Positions 10,322-19,808 of a stretch of DNA of 64,000 bases are shown here, piece after piece. How positions within the stretch are numbered: the first letter of the stretch is position 1; the number at the start of each line of letters is the position of its first letter. Both the position numbers and the translations under genes were made by a program. The DNA comes from Parahoeflea olei (lineage in GTDB: Bacteria; Pseudomonadota; Alphaproteobacteria; Rhizobiales; Rhizobiaceae), in the NCBI RefSeq assembly GCF_001703635.1, contig NZ_LQZT01000001.1:23875-87874 (forward strand), given 5' to 3'. The notes below the pieces were generated by a model. The model was not told the DNA's origin and did not search any database. It was given only the letters and a program-made list of their open reading frames with translations.

Positions 10322-11572
10322 TCACTGAGGGCCGGCGAGCAGGGTTTGCGCGTCGAGACTGAAATTGCTGTCGATCCAGCGCTCCTCGAGCGCGGCAAGC
10401 CGCGCCCCGAGTTCGGGGCCGGGGGACATGCCCTGCGCGATCAGATCCGAACCCTTGAGCGGGAATTCCGGCCGGCTCCAGCCGAGTGCGCGCGCGAGAT
10501 GGCGGCTGTGGCCCGCGGCATCCGTCAAGGCCGAAGCCTCGGTCTCGGTGCGCGCGCGGGCCGAGACCAGCGACAGCTTGATGCGGTCGGTCACCGGTGC
10601 TTCGCCATGGCGGTAGAGCAGCCTGTCGAGCGCGGTGATCGCAAGCGTGGGCGCGATGGGTGGCGTCTGCGCCCAGGCGGCGAGCCGGTCCGCCTCCGCC
10701 CGCGAGAGCTTCAGACGGCTCGCCAGGGCCTTGAGCCGCTCCGCATCCGGCGGCACGATCGCCATCAGCCGCAGCATCGGATCGGGCTGCCAGCCGAGCG
10801 CCGCTTCGGTGGCGATCAGCGGACCGATGCTGTCGATGCCCCATTTCTCGCTTTCAGGCACCACCAGCGTGAGAATGCCGGTCTGGCGCATCCACAACAG
10901 CGCCCGCCCCGGATCGCGGGCCGCCAGCAACGTCCTGACTTCCTTCCAGACCCGTTCCGCCGACAGTTTCGCGAGACTGTCGCGCGCGCGGGCACAGGCC
11001 TTGAGCGCAGCCGCATCGGGCCGCCCCGCGCCGTAATGGGCGAAAAAGCGGAAATAGCGCAGGATCCGCAAATGGTCCTCGGCGATCCGCTCGTCGGCAT
11101 CGCCGATGAAACGCACCGTGCGCGTGGCGATATCGGCAAGCCCGCCGACCGGATCGATCACCTTGCCGGAGCTGTCCGCATAGAGGGCGTTGATGGTGAA
11201 ATCGCGCCGCTCGGCGTCGAGCTGCCAGTCGGTGCCGAACACCACCTTCGCCCGCCGCCCGTCGGTCTCCGCATCGCGCCGCAAGGTGGTGATCTCGAAG
11301 CCGCGGCCGTCGATGACGAGCGTCACCGTGCCGTGGTCGATGCCGGTGGGCACCGCGCGGATGCCGGCGGCCTCGGCGCGCGCGACCACCTCTTGGGGCG
11401 GCCAGGTGGTGGCGAGATCGGTGTCGGTCACCGGCAGCTCCATCAGTGCATTGCGCACCGCGCCGCCGACCACCCGCACCTCCCCGCCGTCATGGTTCAG
11501 AAGCGAAAAGATGCGGGTGAGCGCCGGGTCGGCAAACCAGCCCTGACCCGCCACGCTTGCAGTTTCGCTCAT
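10322..11572 (-). CDS. cca: CCA-adding tRNA nucleotidyltransferase
   Basis: A 416-residue class II nucleotidyltransferase. The N-terminal palm shows RVVGGAVRNALM, the metal-binding DTDLATTWP, and ERRDFTINALYAD; the nucleotide-selecting and tRNA-binding helices follow (AEDHLRILRYFRFFAHYG). It adds or repairs the 3' CCA of tRNA, or only part of it if a partner enzyme exists. It is last in a three-gene run in which each start overlaps the previous stop by 4 bases (ATGA), so it is translationally coupled to the NUDIX gene. Confidence 0.93.
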   Translation of the reverse strand: MSETASVAGQGWFADPALTRIFSLLNHDGGEVRVVGGAVRNALMELPVTDTDLATTWPPQEVVARAEAAGIRAVPTGIDHGTVTLVIDGRGFEITTLRRDAETDGRRAKVVFGTDWQLDAERRDFTINALYADSSGKVIDPVGGLADIATRTVRFIGDADERIAEDHLRILRYFRFFAHYGAGRPDAAALKACARARDSLAKLSAERVWKEVRTLLAARDPGRALLWMRQTGILTLVVPESEKWGIDSIGPLIATEAALGWQPDPMLRLMAIVPPDAERLKALASRLKLSRAEADRLAAWAQTPPIAPTLAITALDRLLYRHGEAPVTDRIKLSLVSARARTETEASALTDAAGHSRHLARALGWSRPEFPLKGSDLIAQGMSPGPELGARLAALEERWIDSNFSLDAQTLLAGPQ

Positions 11573-12228
11573 TGATAGAGCCTTTCATACATGGTCCGGA
11601 TGATGCCGGCGGTCACGCCCCAGATCCGGTGCTCGCCGAACGGCATCGCATAATAATGGCGCTCGATGCCGTCCCAGACCCGGCTCTCACGGCGGTGATT
11701 GGCCGGGTTCATCAGGAACGACAGCGGCGTTTCGAACACGGCGTCGACTTCGGCCGGATTGGGCACGATCTCGTAGCCCGGCTGCACCACGGCCAGGATC
11801 GGGGTGATGTGAAAGCCGGTGGTGGTCATGTAGACGGGCAACCGTCCGACCGGTTCGACGAACCGCCGGTCGAGCCCGATTTCCTCCTCGGCCTCGCGCA
11901 TGGCGGCGGTCTCGGGGCTGTCGTCACCGGGATCGATCGCCCCGCCGGGAAACGCCACCTGGCCCGAATGCCGGCGCAGGGTGGTGGTCCGGCGCGTGAG
12001 GATCACCCGGGCATCGTCGCCCTCGTCGACCACCGGCACCAGCACCGCCGCGTCCCGCAGCTTCACTCCGGCGAGGCCGGACACCAGATCGGGGTTCAAG
12101 ACATGGTCGCCATGCCCCAGATGCGGCGGCTCGAGCCCGAAGGCCTGGTCCGGGTCATGTCCCTGGGCGCGCAGGCGAAAGTCGTGCGCATCGAACCGGA
12201 AGGGCTTCGCGGAAATCCCCGCGCTCAA
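11569..12228 (-). CDS. NUDIX hydrolase, CoA-pyrophosphatase-like
   Basis: 219 residues. The Nudix box runs GGAIDPGDDSPETAAMREAE then EEIGL, with the catalytic Glu residues present. The preceding VILTRRTTTLRRHSGQVAFPGG is typical of the CoA pyrophosphatase (NudL/YeaB) group, which hydrolyses CoA to 3',5'-ADP and phosphopantetheine. Middle gene of a coupled DUF1285-NUDIX-cca operon; overlaps both neighbours by 4 bases. The pairing with cca is frequent in Rhizobiales but its meaning is unknown. Confidence 0.88.
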   Translation of the reverse strand: MSAGISAKPFRFDAHDFRLRAQGHDPDQAFGLEPPHLGHGDHVLNPDLVSGLAGVKLRDAAVLVPVVDEGDDARVILTRRTTTLRRHSGQVAFPGGAIDPGDDSPETAAMREAEEEIGLDRRFVEPVGRLPVYMTTTGFHITPILAVVQPGYEIVPNPAEVDAVFETPLSFLMNPANHRRESRVWDGIERHYYAMPFGEHRIWGVTAGIIRTMYERLYQ

Positions 12229-12845
12229 AGCCCGGCCTCCAGCTCTGCCATCGTCATCACCGGAAACCAGACCCCGTCCGAGCGCACCGCGAACATCCGC
12301 TCGCCATCGATCTCGGTCTCCTCACCGAGCGCCAGCAGATCGTAGGTGACCGCGCGGTTGACGAGTGCCTCGAGCCGGCCGCGCACTTGGATATAGGGCT
12401 TCAACTGCTCGCCCTCCCCGGTGGTGACGAAGCGCAGCGGATTGTCCGGCCCTGCCCGCACCACGTCACCCACATTGGTGCGAAAGGTGAGCACCGGTTC
12501 GCCCTCTTCCGCGGCCCTGGTCATCTCGACCGCCAGGAAAGGCGCGTCGGCCACGCGGATGCCGATCTTTTCCACAGGCGTGACGAGATAGGTCTTTCCG
12601 TCCTCGTCACGACGCAGAACGGTGGAAAACAGCCGCACCAGTTGCGGCCGCCCGATTGGCGTGCCCATATAGAACCAGGTGCCGTCGGCGCGGATTTCCA
12701 TATCGATATCGCCGCAATAGGGCGGATTCCAGCGCTCGACCGGGGGCAAACCATCCTTGCCGGCATTGCGATCGGCCTGGGCACGCGAAATCAGCGCAGC
12801 CAGGTCGGCGGCATCTGTTTTCGTCTCGGTCCTTGTTTTCGCCAT
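12225..12845 (-). CDS. DUF1285 family protein
   Basis: 206 residues starting MAKTRTETKTDAADL. The conserved core includes PPVERWNPPYCGDIDMEIRADGTW, YMGTPIGRPQLVRLFSTVLRRDEDGKTYLVTPVEK and the C-terminal DLLALG. These fit DUF1285, a soluble two-subdomain beta protein of unknown function. It begins the operon, divergent from moxR with 128 bases between starts that must hold both promoters. Confidence 0.88.
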   Translation of the reverse strand: MAKTRTETKTDAADLAALISRAQADRNAGKDGLPPVERWNPPYCGDIDMEIRADGTWFYMGTPIGRPQLVRLFSTVLRRDEDGKTYLVTPVEKIGIRVADAPFLAVEMTRAAEEGEPVLTFRTNVGDVVRAGPDNPLRFVTTGEGEQLKPYIQVRGRLEALVNRAVTYDLLALGEETEIDGERMFAVRSDGVWFPVMTMAELEAGL

Positions 12846-12973
12846 GGTCCTGTCCAGCTATGGTTGGAGGTAACGAGATAGTCAACCCGACCGCCCTTGT
12901 CAGCCTTCACGGGTGGAATAAGTTCAATCGGGGACACACCCCGACCCGGGAACACCAACATTCGGAGACACCG

Positions 12974-13987
12974 ATGGGACGCATTGACGCCGGCACGACG
13001 CCAACCGACGAAAAGGCAATCATCGCGGCCGCCGAGCAGGCGCTGGCCGACATCTCCGCCGTCAGGCAGGCCGTCTCCGATGTGATCTTCGGCCAGGAGA
13101 GCGTGGTCGAACAGACCCTGCTTGCGGTGCTCTCGGGCGGCCATGCGCTGCTGGTGGGCGTGCCCGGCCTCGCCAAGACCAAGCTCGTCTCCACGCTCGG
13201 CACAGTGCTCGGGCTCACCTCGAACCGCATCCAGTTCACGCCCGACCTGATGCCGTCCGACATTCTGGGCTCGGAAGTGATGGACCAGGACGAAGGCGGC
13301 CGCCGCTCGTTCCGCTTCGTCCCCGGCCCGGTCTTCACCCAGCTGCTGATGGCTGACGAGATCAACCGCGCTTCGCCGCGCACCCAGTCCGCACTTCTTC
13401 AGGCGATGCAGGAATATCACGTCACCGTCGCGGGTGCCGCGCACGACCTGCCGCGCCCGTTCCATGTGCTCGCCACGCAGAACCCGCTCGAACAGGAAGG
13501 CACCTATCCCCTGCCCGAGGCCCAGCTCGACCGCTTCCTGATGCAGGTCGACGTGCCCTATCCGGAAATGGCCGCCGAACGGCGCATCCTGCTGGAAACC
13601 ACCGGCGCCCGTGACGCCAGCGCCCGCCCCGCCATCACCATGGAGCGGCTCGCCGCGATCCAGGCGCTGATCCGGCAGATGCCGGTGCCCGAATCCGTGG
13701 TCGACGCCATTCTCGCGCTGGTCCGCGCCGCCCGACCCGGTCACGGCAATGCCAGGATCGACGAGGTGGTGTCCTGGGGGCCCGGTCCCCGTGCCGGCCA
13801 GGCTTTGATGCTCTGCGCCCGCGCCCGCGCGCTCTACCAGGGCCGGCTTGCCCCCTCGATCGACGATGTGCGTGCGCTCGCCGAACCGATCCTGCAACAC
13901 CGCATGGCGCTCACCTTCTCGGCCCGCGCCGAAGGCACGAGTATCCGCGACGTCATCGCCGGTCTCGTCACCCCGAAAGCCGGCTGA
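12974..13987 (+). CDS. MoxR-family AAA+ ATPase
   Basis: 337 residues. Walker A is GVPGLAKTK, with Lys and the non-standard second basic residue usual in MoxR proteins, and Walker B is LLMADEINRASPRTQSALLQAMQE; ATQNPLEQEGTYPLPEAQLDRF is the sensor region. MoxR ATPases act as chaperones that help mature vWA-domain or metal-cofactor proteins. First gene of a four-gene operon with DUF58 (4-base gap) and two large membrane proteins, the layout of aerotolerance (Bat) clusters. The ATG 12974 is chosen because the upstream frame has no conserved sequence. Confidence 0.94.
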   Translation: MGRIDAGTTPTDEKAIIAAAEQALADISAVRQAVSDVIFGQESVVEQTLLAVLSGGHALLVGVPGLAKTKLVSTLGTVLGLTSNRIQFTPDLMPSDILGSEVMDQDEGGRRSFRFVPGPVFTQLLMADEINRASPRTQSALLQAMQEYHVTVAGAAHDLPRPFHVLATQNPLEQEGTYPLPEAQLDRFLMQVDVPYPEMAAERRILLETTGARDASARPAITMERLAAIQALIRQMPVPESVVDAILALVRAARPGHGNARIDEVVSWGPGPRAGQALMLCARARALYQGRLAPSIDDVRALAEPILQHRMALTFSARAEGTSIRDVIAGLVTPKAG

Positions 13988-13991
13988 GACC

Positions 13992-14906
13992 ATGGCCCCG
14001 ATCGGCCATCTCACGCAACCGACGGCGCGCTTCGACGCGCTGGCCCGCGCCCGCCAGCGCGCGGCGCTGCTGCCCGATTGCCTGGCCGAGGCGCGCCGCG
14101 TCGCCAACACCGTGATTGCCGGCTGGCACGGCCGCCGCAAGCGCGGCATCGGCGAGACCTTCTGGCAGTTCCGGCCCTATGTCGACGGCGAGTCGCTCTC
14201 ACGCATCGACTGGCGCCGCTCGGCCCGCGACGATCATCTCTATGTCCGCGACCGCGAATGGGAAGCGGCGCATACGATCTGGCTGTGGGCCGACCAATCG
14301 CCCTCGATGCTCTACAAGTCCGACGTGGCGCTGGTCTCCAAGGAAAGCCGCGCGCTGGTGGTGATGCTGGCGCTGGCGGAGATCCTGTCGCGCTCGGGCG
14401 AACGCATCGGCTGCCCGGGCGTGATGGATCCCGTCGCCTCGCGCAACGCCGCCGAGCGGCTGGCGCTGGCGCTCGCCCACGCGCCGCTGCAATCGCGCCT
14501 GCCCGATCTCGGTCAGGTCGGCCGCATGAGCGACGTGGTGCTGATATCCGACTTTCTCGATCCAGAGGCAGCACTTGACGGCTGCATCGCGCCCGCCGCG
14601 CGGCGCGGGCTGCGCGGACACGCCATCGAGATCTGCGATCCGGCCGAGGAGGTGTTCCCCTATTCCGGCCGCACCGAATTCCGCGATCCCGAAACCGGAC
14701 AAAAGCTCGTGGCCGGCCGCGCCGAGACGGTCGCCGCCGACTATCGCCGCGCCTGGCTCGCCCGCCGCGAGGCGCTGGCGCAGGGCGTCCGGCGGCTCGG
14801 CTGGAGCTATATCTCCCACCGCACCGACCGCCTGGCCTCCGAAGCGCTCGCCGGCGTGCACGGGCATCTGTCGGGCATTCCCGCCGCGCCGCCGGTGACG
14901 CCATGA
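13992..14906 (+). CDS. DUF58 domain protein
   Basis: 304 residues starting MAPIGHLTQPTARFDAL. The DUF58 signature RKRGIGETFWQFRPYVDGESLSRIDWRRSARDDHLYVRDRE is split across residues ~50-95, and a vWA-like fold follows with the metal-site-like segment WADQSPSML. DUF58 proteins partner with MoxR ATPases. Its stop overlaps the next start by 4 bases. Soluble, probably membrane-associated through the operon's large proteins. Confidence 0.92.
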   Translation: MAPIGHLTQPTARFDALARARQRAALLPDCLAEARRVANTVIAGWHGRRKRGIGETFWQFRPYVDGESLSRIDWRRSARDDHLYVRDREWEAAHTIWLWADQSPSMLYKSDVALVSKESRALVVMLALAEILSRSGERIGCPGVMDPVASRNAAERLALALAHAPLQSRLPDLGQVGRMSDVVLISDFLDPEAALDGCIAPAARRGLRGHAIEICDPAEEVFPYSGRTEFRDPETGQKLVAGRAETVAADYRRAWLARREALAQGVRRLGWSYISHRTDRLASEALAGVHGHLSGIPAAPPVTP

Positions 14907-17719
14907 TCGGCGGCCTGCCCCTCGCCTTCGGCGCCCCGGCAGTGCTGTTTGGACTGCTGGCGCTGCCGGTGATCTGGTGGCTGCTCCGGCTGACCCCGCC
15001 GCGTCCGCGGGCCGAGCCCTTTGCGCCGCTGGCAATCCTGGCCCGCGTGCTCAAGCCCGAGGAAACGCCGTCGCGCAGCCCCTGGTGGCTCACCGCCCTG
15101 CGCCTGCTGATCGCGGCGCTGGTGATCCTGGCGCTGGCCGAGCCGGTGCTCAATCCGCGCGACCGGGCGCTGTCTGGCGACGGTCCGCTGGTGCTGCTGA
15201 TCGACAATGGCTGGGCCAGTGCGCCCGACTGGCAGGCGCGCACGGAAGCAGCCGACATGCTGATCGGCGAAGCCGAAAGCCTCGACCTGCCTGTCTCGCT
15301 CGTCTTCACCGCCGACCGCCGGCCCGACGCCACGCCCGGCAGCTTCGAGCGGGCGCGCGAACAGTTGCGCGCCGCCCGCCCGCGGCCGCTCCGGCCCGAC
15401 CGGGGCAGCGCCGTCACCGCGCTGATCGCGGCGCTGGGGCAGACCCGCCCCGGCACCATCGCCTACCTCTCGGACGGCGTCGACACGCCTGGCGCCAGCG
15501 ACGCGCTTGCCCGGCTCGACACGCTCAACCCCGCTGCGATCCGCGTGATCGGCGTCGAGGAGGCGCAAGCCCTGGCGCTCACCGATGCCGACAACGGCAC
15601 CGACCGGCTGACCGTGGCGGCAAGCCGGCTCGGAAACGGCGCGGCCGAAGACTTTTCACTCAGGGCACGCGACGCCAAGGGCCGCGAGATCGCCTCGGGC
15701 CGGCTCGCCTTCGCGGACGGCGAGAGCACGGCCACCGGCGAGATCTCCGCCCCCTTCGAGATCCGCAACGACATCGCCCGTCTCGATGTCGCGGGCATCG
15801 AGACCGCCGGCGCGGCACGCCTGCTCGACGACAGCTTCCGCCGCCGCCGGGTGGCCCTGATCTCGGGTGAGGCCGCCGACGCCGCCCAGCCGCTGCTGTC
15901 GCCGCTCTATTACATCAACCGGGCGCTGTCGCCCTATGCCGACCTGATCGAGGCCGACACCGCCGACATGTCGGTCGCGATCCCCAAGCTGCTGGCGCAA
16001 TCGCCCGCCGTCATCATCATGGCCGATATCGGCGTACTGCCGGCCGATGTGAGCGGACCGCTCGAGGCCTGGATCGATCGCGGCGGCACCCTGATCCGCT
16101 TTGCCGGCCCGCGGCTCGCAGCCGCCCCGGCGGACGATCCGCTGACGCCGGTGCTGCTGCGCAAGGGCGAACGCGAACTCGGCGGGGCGCTCTCCTGGAT
16201 CGAACCGCAGCCGCTGGCCGATTACCCGCGCTCGAGCCCCTTTGCCGGCCTGCCCGCCCCGCGCGACGTCACCGTGAGCCGCCAGGTGCTTGCCGAACCC
16301 TCGGCCGATCTCGCCAGCCGCACCTGGGCGAGCCTTGCCGACGGCACGCCGCTCGTCACCGCCGCCGACCGCGGCGCGGGCCGGATCGTGCTGTTCCATG
16401 TCACCGCCGAGGCGGGCTGGTCGAACCTGCCGATTTCCGGCCATTTCGTCGACATGCTGCGCCGGGCGGTGCAGTTGTCGCGCGCCCTGTCGGGCGGCGG
16501 CGAGGCGGGCTCCGGCATCCTGCCGCCCTGGCGCCTGCTCGACGCCTCGGGCACGCTGCTGCCAGCAGGCGGCGACGCCAAGCCGCTCGACCTGACCGGA
16601 GGCGGCACACCGCAGGTCAGCGCCGACAACCCGCCCGGCCTCTATGGCGCGGAGGACGGCTTCGTGGCGCTCAACCTGTTCGCTCCCGGCGAAACGCTGG
16701 CACCGCTCACCCTTCCCGATTTTGCGGCTCCGGTCACGCGCGTGCCGGTGGCAGGCGACAGCGCGGTCGATTTCAGGCCCTGGCTGTTCGGGGCCGCGCT
16801 CGCGGCGCTGATTGCCGACACGCTGATCGTGCTCCTGCTCAATGGCGCGTTCCGCTCGCGCCGGCTGAGGCCCGCCGCGACCACGGCGCTTGCCGTGACG
16901 CTCGGCCTTGCGCTTGGGGGCATGGCCGCGCCGAACCAGGTCCGTGCCCAGGCATTTGACGATGCCCAGCCCGGCGACGCCCAGCTGCTCGAAAGCCTCG
17001 ACGCCACGCATCTCGCCTATGTCATCACCGGCGACGACGAGACCGACGCCACGAGCCGCTCCGGGCTCGACAGCCTGTCGACCTACCTCGCGTCCACGAC
17101 CGCCCTGGAACCGGGGCCGGCGATCGGCCTCGACATCGAAACCGACGCCTTGTCGCTCTATCCGCTGATCTACTGGCCGATGAGCGAGGACGCGCCCCTG
17201 CCCTCGGCCGCTGCCATCAGCCGCATCGACGCCTACATGAAAAGCGGCGGCACGGTGCTGTTCGACACGCGCGACCGGATTGCCGAACTCGGCGGCGGAT
17301 CGAGCGAACTCACGCTCAGGCTGCAGCAGATCCTCGCCAATCTCGACATTCCGCCGCTGGAGCCGGTCCCCGCCGACCATGTGCTGACGAAATCCTTCTA
17401 TCTGCTCGACAATTTCCCCGGCCGCTATGCCGACGGCCCCCTGTGGGTGGAGGCAACGCCTCAGCCAGACGAAGCCGCCGAGCGGCCGGCGCGCGCCGGC
17501 GACGGCGTGTCCTCGATCCTGATCACCGGCAACGACCTGGCCGGCGCCTGGGCGCTCGACGAGACCGGATTTCCGAAATTTTCGACCGTGCCGCCCGATC
17601 CCTGGCAGCGCGAATACGCCTTCCGCGCCGGCGTCAACATCGTCATGTATATGCTGACCGGCAACTACAAGGCCGACCAGGTGCACATTCCCGCCCTGCT
17701 CGAACGGTTGGGGCAATGA
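14903..17719 (+). CDS. BatA-like N-terminus / DUF4159 membrane protein
   Basis: 938 residues. Two N-terminal membrane helices (around 10-28 and 62-80) precede a vWA-like region (GPLVLLIDNGWASAPDW). A glutamine-amidotransferase-like region lies in the middle, a further membrane helix around residues 628-650, and then a DUF4159 domain fills the last ~240 residues (YPLIYWPMSEDAPLP, MKSGGTVLFDTRD). Large periplasmic domains are therefore expected between membrane anchors. Third gene of the MoxR operon, 4-base overlap with DUF58 and 1 base before the next gene. Exact role unknown; probably a complex with the other vWA-like protein. Confidence 0.88.
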   Translation: MIGGLPLAFGAPAVLFGLLALPVIWWLLRLTPPRPRAEPFAPLAILARVLKPEETPSRSPWWLTALRLLIAALVILALAEPVLNPRDRALSGDGPLVLLIDNGWASAPDWQARTEAADMLIGEAESLDLPVSLVFTADRRPDATPGSFERAREQLRAARPRPLRPDRGSAVTALIAALGQTRPGTIAYLSDGVDTPGASDALARLDTLNPAAIRVIGVEEAQALALTDADNGTDRLTVAASRLGNGAAEDFSLRARDAKGREIASGRLAFADGESTATGEISAPFEIRNDIARLDVAGIETAGAARLLDDSFRRRRVALISGEAADAAQPLLSPLYYINRALSPYADLIEADTADMSVAIPKLLAQSPAVIIMADIGVLPADVSGPLEAWIDRGGTLIRFAGPRLAAAPADDPLTPVLLRKGERELGGALSWIEPQPLADYPRSSPFAGLPAPRDVTVSRQVLAEPSADLASRTWASLADGTPLVTAADRGAGRIVLFHVTAEAGWSNLPISGHFVDMLRRAVQLSRALSGGGEAGSGILPPWRLLDASGTLLPAGGDAKPLDLTGGGTPQVSADNPPGLYGAEDGFVALNLFAPGETLAPLTLPDFAAPVTRVPVAGDSAVDFRPWLFGAALAALIADTLIVLLLNGAFRSRRLRPAATTALAVTLGLALGGMAAPNQVRAQAFDDAQPGDAQLLESLDATHLAYVITGDDETDATSRSGLDSLSTYLASTTALEPGPAIGLDIETDALSLYPLIYWPMSEDAPLPSAAAISRIDAYMKSGGTVLFDTRDRIAELGGGSSELTLRLQQILANLDIPPLEPVPADHVLTKSFYLLDNFPGRYADGPLWVEATPQPDEAAERPARAGDGVSSILITGNDLAGAWALDETGFPKFSTVPPDPWQREYAFRAGVNIVMYMLTGNYKADQVHIPALLERLGQ

Positions 17720-17720
17720 C

Positions 17721-19781
17721 ATGAGCCTGGCCTTCGATCCCCTGCTGCCCTTGCCGCTGCTCGTGGCCCTCGCGCTGATCGCCGTCCTGCTCGTCGGCTG
17801 GGCGCTCCTCAAGCGCATGCGCGGCGCGGCGCTCAGGGCCCTGGCGCTTGCCGCGCTGGTGCTGGCGCTCGCCAATCCCGTGGCCAATTTCGAGGACCGC
17901 GAACCGCTCACCAGCGTCGTCGCCATCGTCGTCGACCGAAGCCCGAGCCAGTTGAACGGCGACCGCACCGCGCGCACCGACGCCGCGCTCAAGGCGCTGA
18001 CCGAGCGGTTGTCGCGCTACCCGGCTTTCGAGACCCGGATCATCGAGGCCGTGGACGACCCCGATGCGCAGTCGCCTTCCACCCGGCTGTTCGAGGCGCT
18101 TGCCTCGGGCATCCGCGACATTCCCAGCGCACGGCTGGCCGGGGCGGTGATGATCACCGACGGCCAGGTGCACGACGTGCCGGGCTCGGTCGCGGCCTTG
18201 GGTCTCGACGCGCCGCTGCACGGCCTCATCGTCGGCGAGGAAGGCGAAACCGACCGGCGGGTCGAGGTGGTGCGCAGCCCGCGCTTCGGCATCGTCGGCG
18301 AGGATCAGGAAATCGTCTTCCGGGTCAGCGAAGACGGCGTCACAACGCCGGGAGCCGTCGATGTCACCGTACGCGTCAATGGCGAGACGGTCGCGACCGA
18401 AACCGCCATTCCCGGCCAGGAAACCTCGTTCTACATGAACGTCCCGCGCGGCGGCGAGAATGTCGTCGAATTCGCGGTCGCCCCGCTCGAAGGCGAAGTC
18501 ACCACCGCCAACAACCACGCCGTCGCCCTGATCGAGGGCATCCGCGAAAACCTGCGCGTGCTCCTGGTCTCCGGCTCGCCGCATTCGGGCGAACGGGCCT
18601 GGCGCAACCTCTTGAAATCCGACGCCTCGGTGGATCTGGTGCATTTCACCATCCTGCGCCCGCCGGAAAAGCAGGACGGCACGCCGATCTCCGAACTGTC
18701 GCTGATCGCCTTTCCGACCCGCGAGCTGTTCGTCGAGAAGATCGACGAATTCGACCTGATCATCTTCGACCGCTACCAGAACCGCGGCGTGCTGCCGGTG
18801 CTCTATTACGATTACATCGCCCGCTATGTGGAAGACGGCGGCGCGCTGCTGGTCGCCGCCGGGCCGGAACTCGCGGGCATCGAATCGATCGCAGAAACCC
18901 CGCTTGCACCTGCGCTGCCGGCAATGCCGACCGGCGAAGTCACCAATGCCGGCTACTATCCGCGGCTTTCCGACGACGGCAAGCGTCACCCGGTGACCCG
19001 CGACCTGCCCGGCGGCGCAAGCGAGCCGCCCGCCTGGGGCCGCTGGTTCCGCACCGTGGGCGTGGGCGAGACGGTGGGCGACACGGTGATGCGCGGCGCC
19101 GACGGTGCGCCGCTGCTGGTGCTCAACCGCTACGGAGAAGGCCGGGTGGCGATGCTGCTCTCCGATCACGGCTGGCTGTGGTCGCGCGGCTTCGAGGGCG
19201 GCGGGCCGCATGTGGCGCTCTACCGCCGCATCGCCCACTGGCTGATGAAGGAACCCTCGCTCGAGGAAGAGGCGTTGCGCGCCTCCGCGGCCGGGCGGCG
19301 GCTGGTGATCGAGCGCCAGACCATGGCGGACACGACCGGCCCCGCCACCCTGACCCTGCCCTCGGGCGAAACCCGCGAGGTCGAGCTTCAGCCGGCCGGG
19401 GACGGCCTGTTCCGTGCCGAACTGATCCTCGACCAGCCCGGCCTCGTGGAGGTGACCTCGGGCGACCTGCGCACCCTCACCCATGTCGGCGCCGTCGACG
19501 CGCCCGAATTCCGGGCAACCGTGTCCACGCCCGACATCATCGCCCCGGTCTCGGATGAAACCGGCGGTCTGACAGTGCGGGTCAACGCCGAGGCGTCCAA
19601 CCTGCCGCAGATCCTGCCCACGCGCTCAGCCGCGATCAATGCCGGCGACCGCATGGGTCTGCGCGCCAGCAGCGAAAGCGTGCTCAAGGGCGTGCGCTCG
19701 GTGCCGCTGTTCGGTGGCTTCCTGGGCCTCGCGCTGCTGATCATGGCGCTTGGCGCCACCTGGTTCCGCGAAGGACGCTGA
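17721..19781 (+). CDS. Membrane protein with vWA and glutamine-amidotransferase-like domains
   Basis: 686 residues. Two N-terminal membrane helices, then a vWA-like fold beginning VVAIVVDRSPSQ, which has the DxSxS metal-site pattern. From residue ~270 a class I amidotransferase-like fold follows (RVLLVSGSPHSGERAWRNLL ... FDLIIFDRYQNRGVLP), with no evident catalytic Cys, and a single C-terminal membrane helix (LGLALLIMALGATWF). Last gene of the MoxR-DUF58-DUF4159 operon. The family is widespread in Rhizobiales and uncharacterised; a role in envelope integrity is a guess from Bat clusters. Confidence 0.85.
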   Translation: MSLAFDPLLPLPLLVALALIAVLLVGWALLKRMRGAALRALALAALVLALANPVANFEDREPLTSVVAIVVDRSPSQLNGDRTARTDAALKALTERLSRYPAFETRIIEAVDDPDAQSPSTRLFEALASGIRDIPSARLAGAVMITDGQVHDVPGSVAALGLDAPLHGLIVGEEGETDRRVEVVRSPRFGIVGEDQEIVFRVSEDGVTTPGAVDVTVRVNGETVATETAIPGQETSFYMNVPRGGENVVEFAVAPLEGEVTTANNHAVALIEGIRENLRVLLVSGSPHSGERAWRNLLKSDASVDLVHFTILRPPEKQDGTPISELSLIAFPTRELFVEKIDEFDLIIFDRYQNRGVLPVLYYDYIARYVEDGGALLVAAGPELAGIESIAETPLAPALPAMPTGEVTNAGYYPRLSDDGKRHPVTRDLPGGASEPPAWGRWFRTVGVGETVGDTVMRGADGAPLLVLNRYGEGRVAMLLSDHGWLWSRGFEGGGPHVALYRRIAHWLMKEPSLEEEALRASAAGRRLVIERQTMADTTGPATLTLPSGETREVELQPAGDGLFRAELILDQPGLVEVTSGDLRTLTHVGAVDAPEFRATVSTPDIIAPVSDETGGLTVRVNAEASNLPQILPTRSAAINAGDRMGLRASSESVLKGVRSVPLFGGFLGLALLIMALGATWFREGR

Positions 19782-19808
19782 GCGCCCCCCGGACGGAGGC
19801 GCCCCCGT

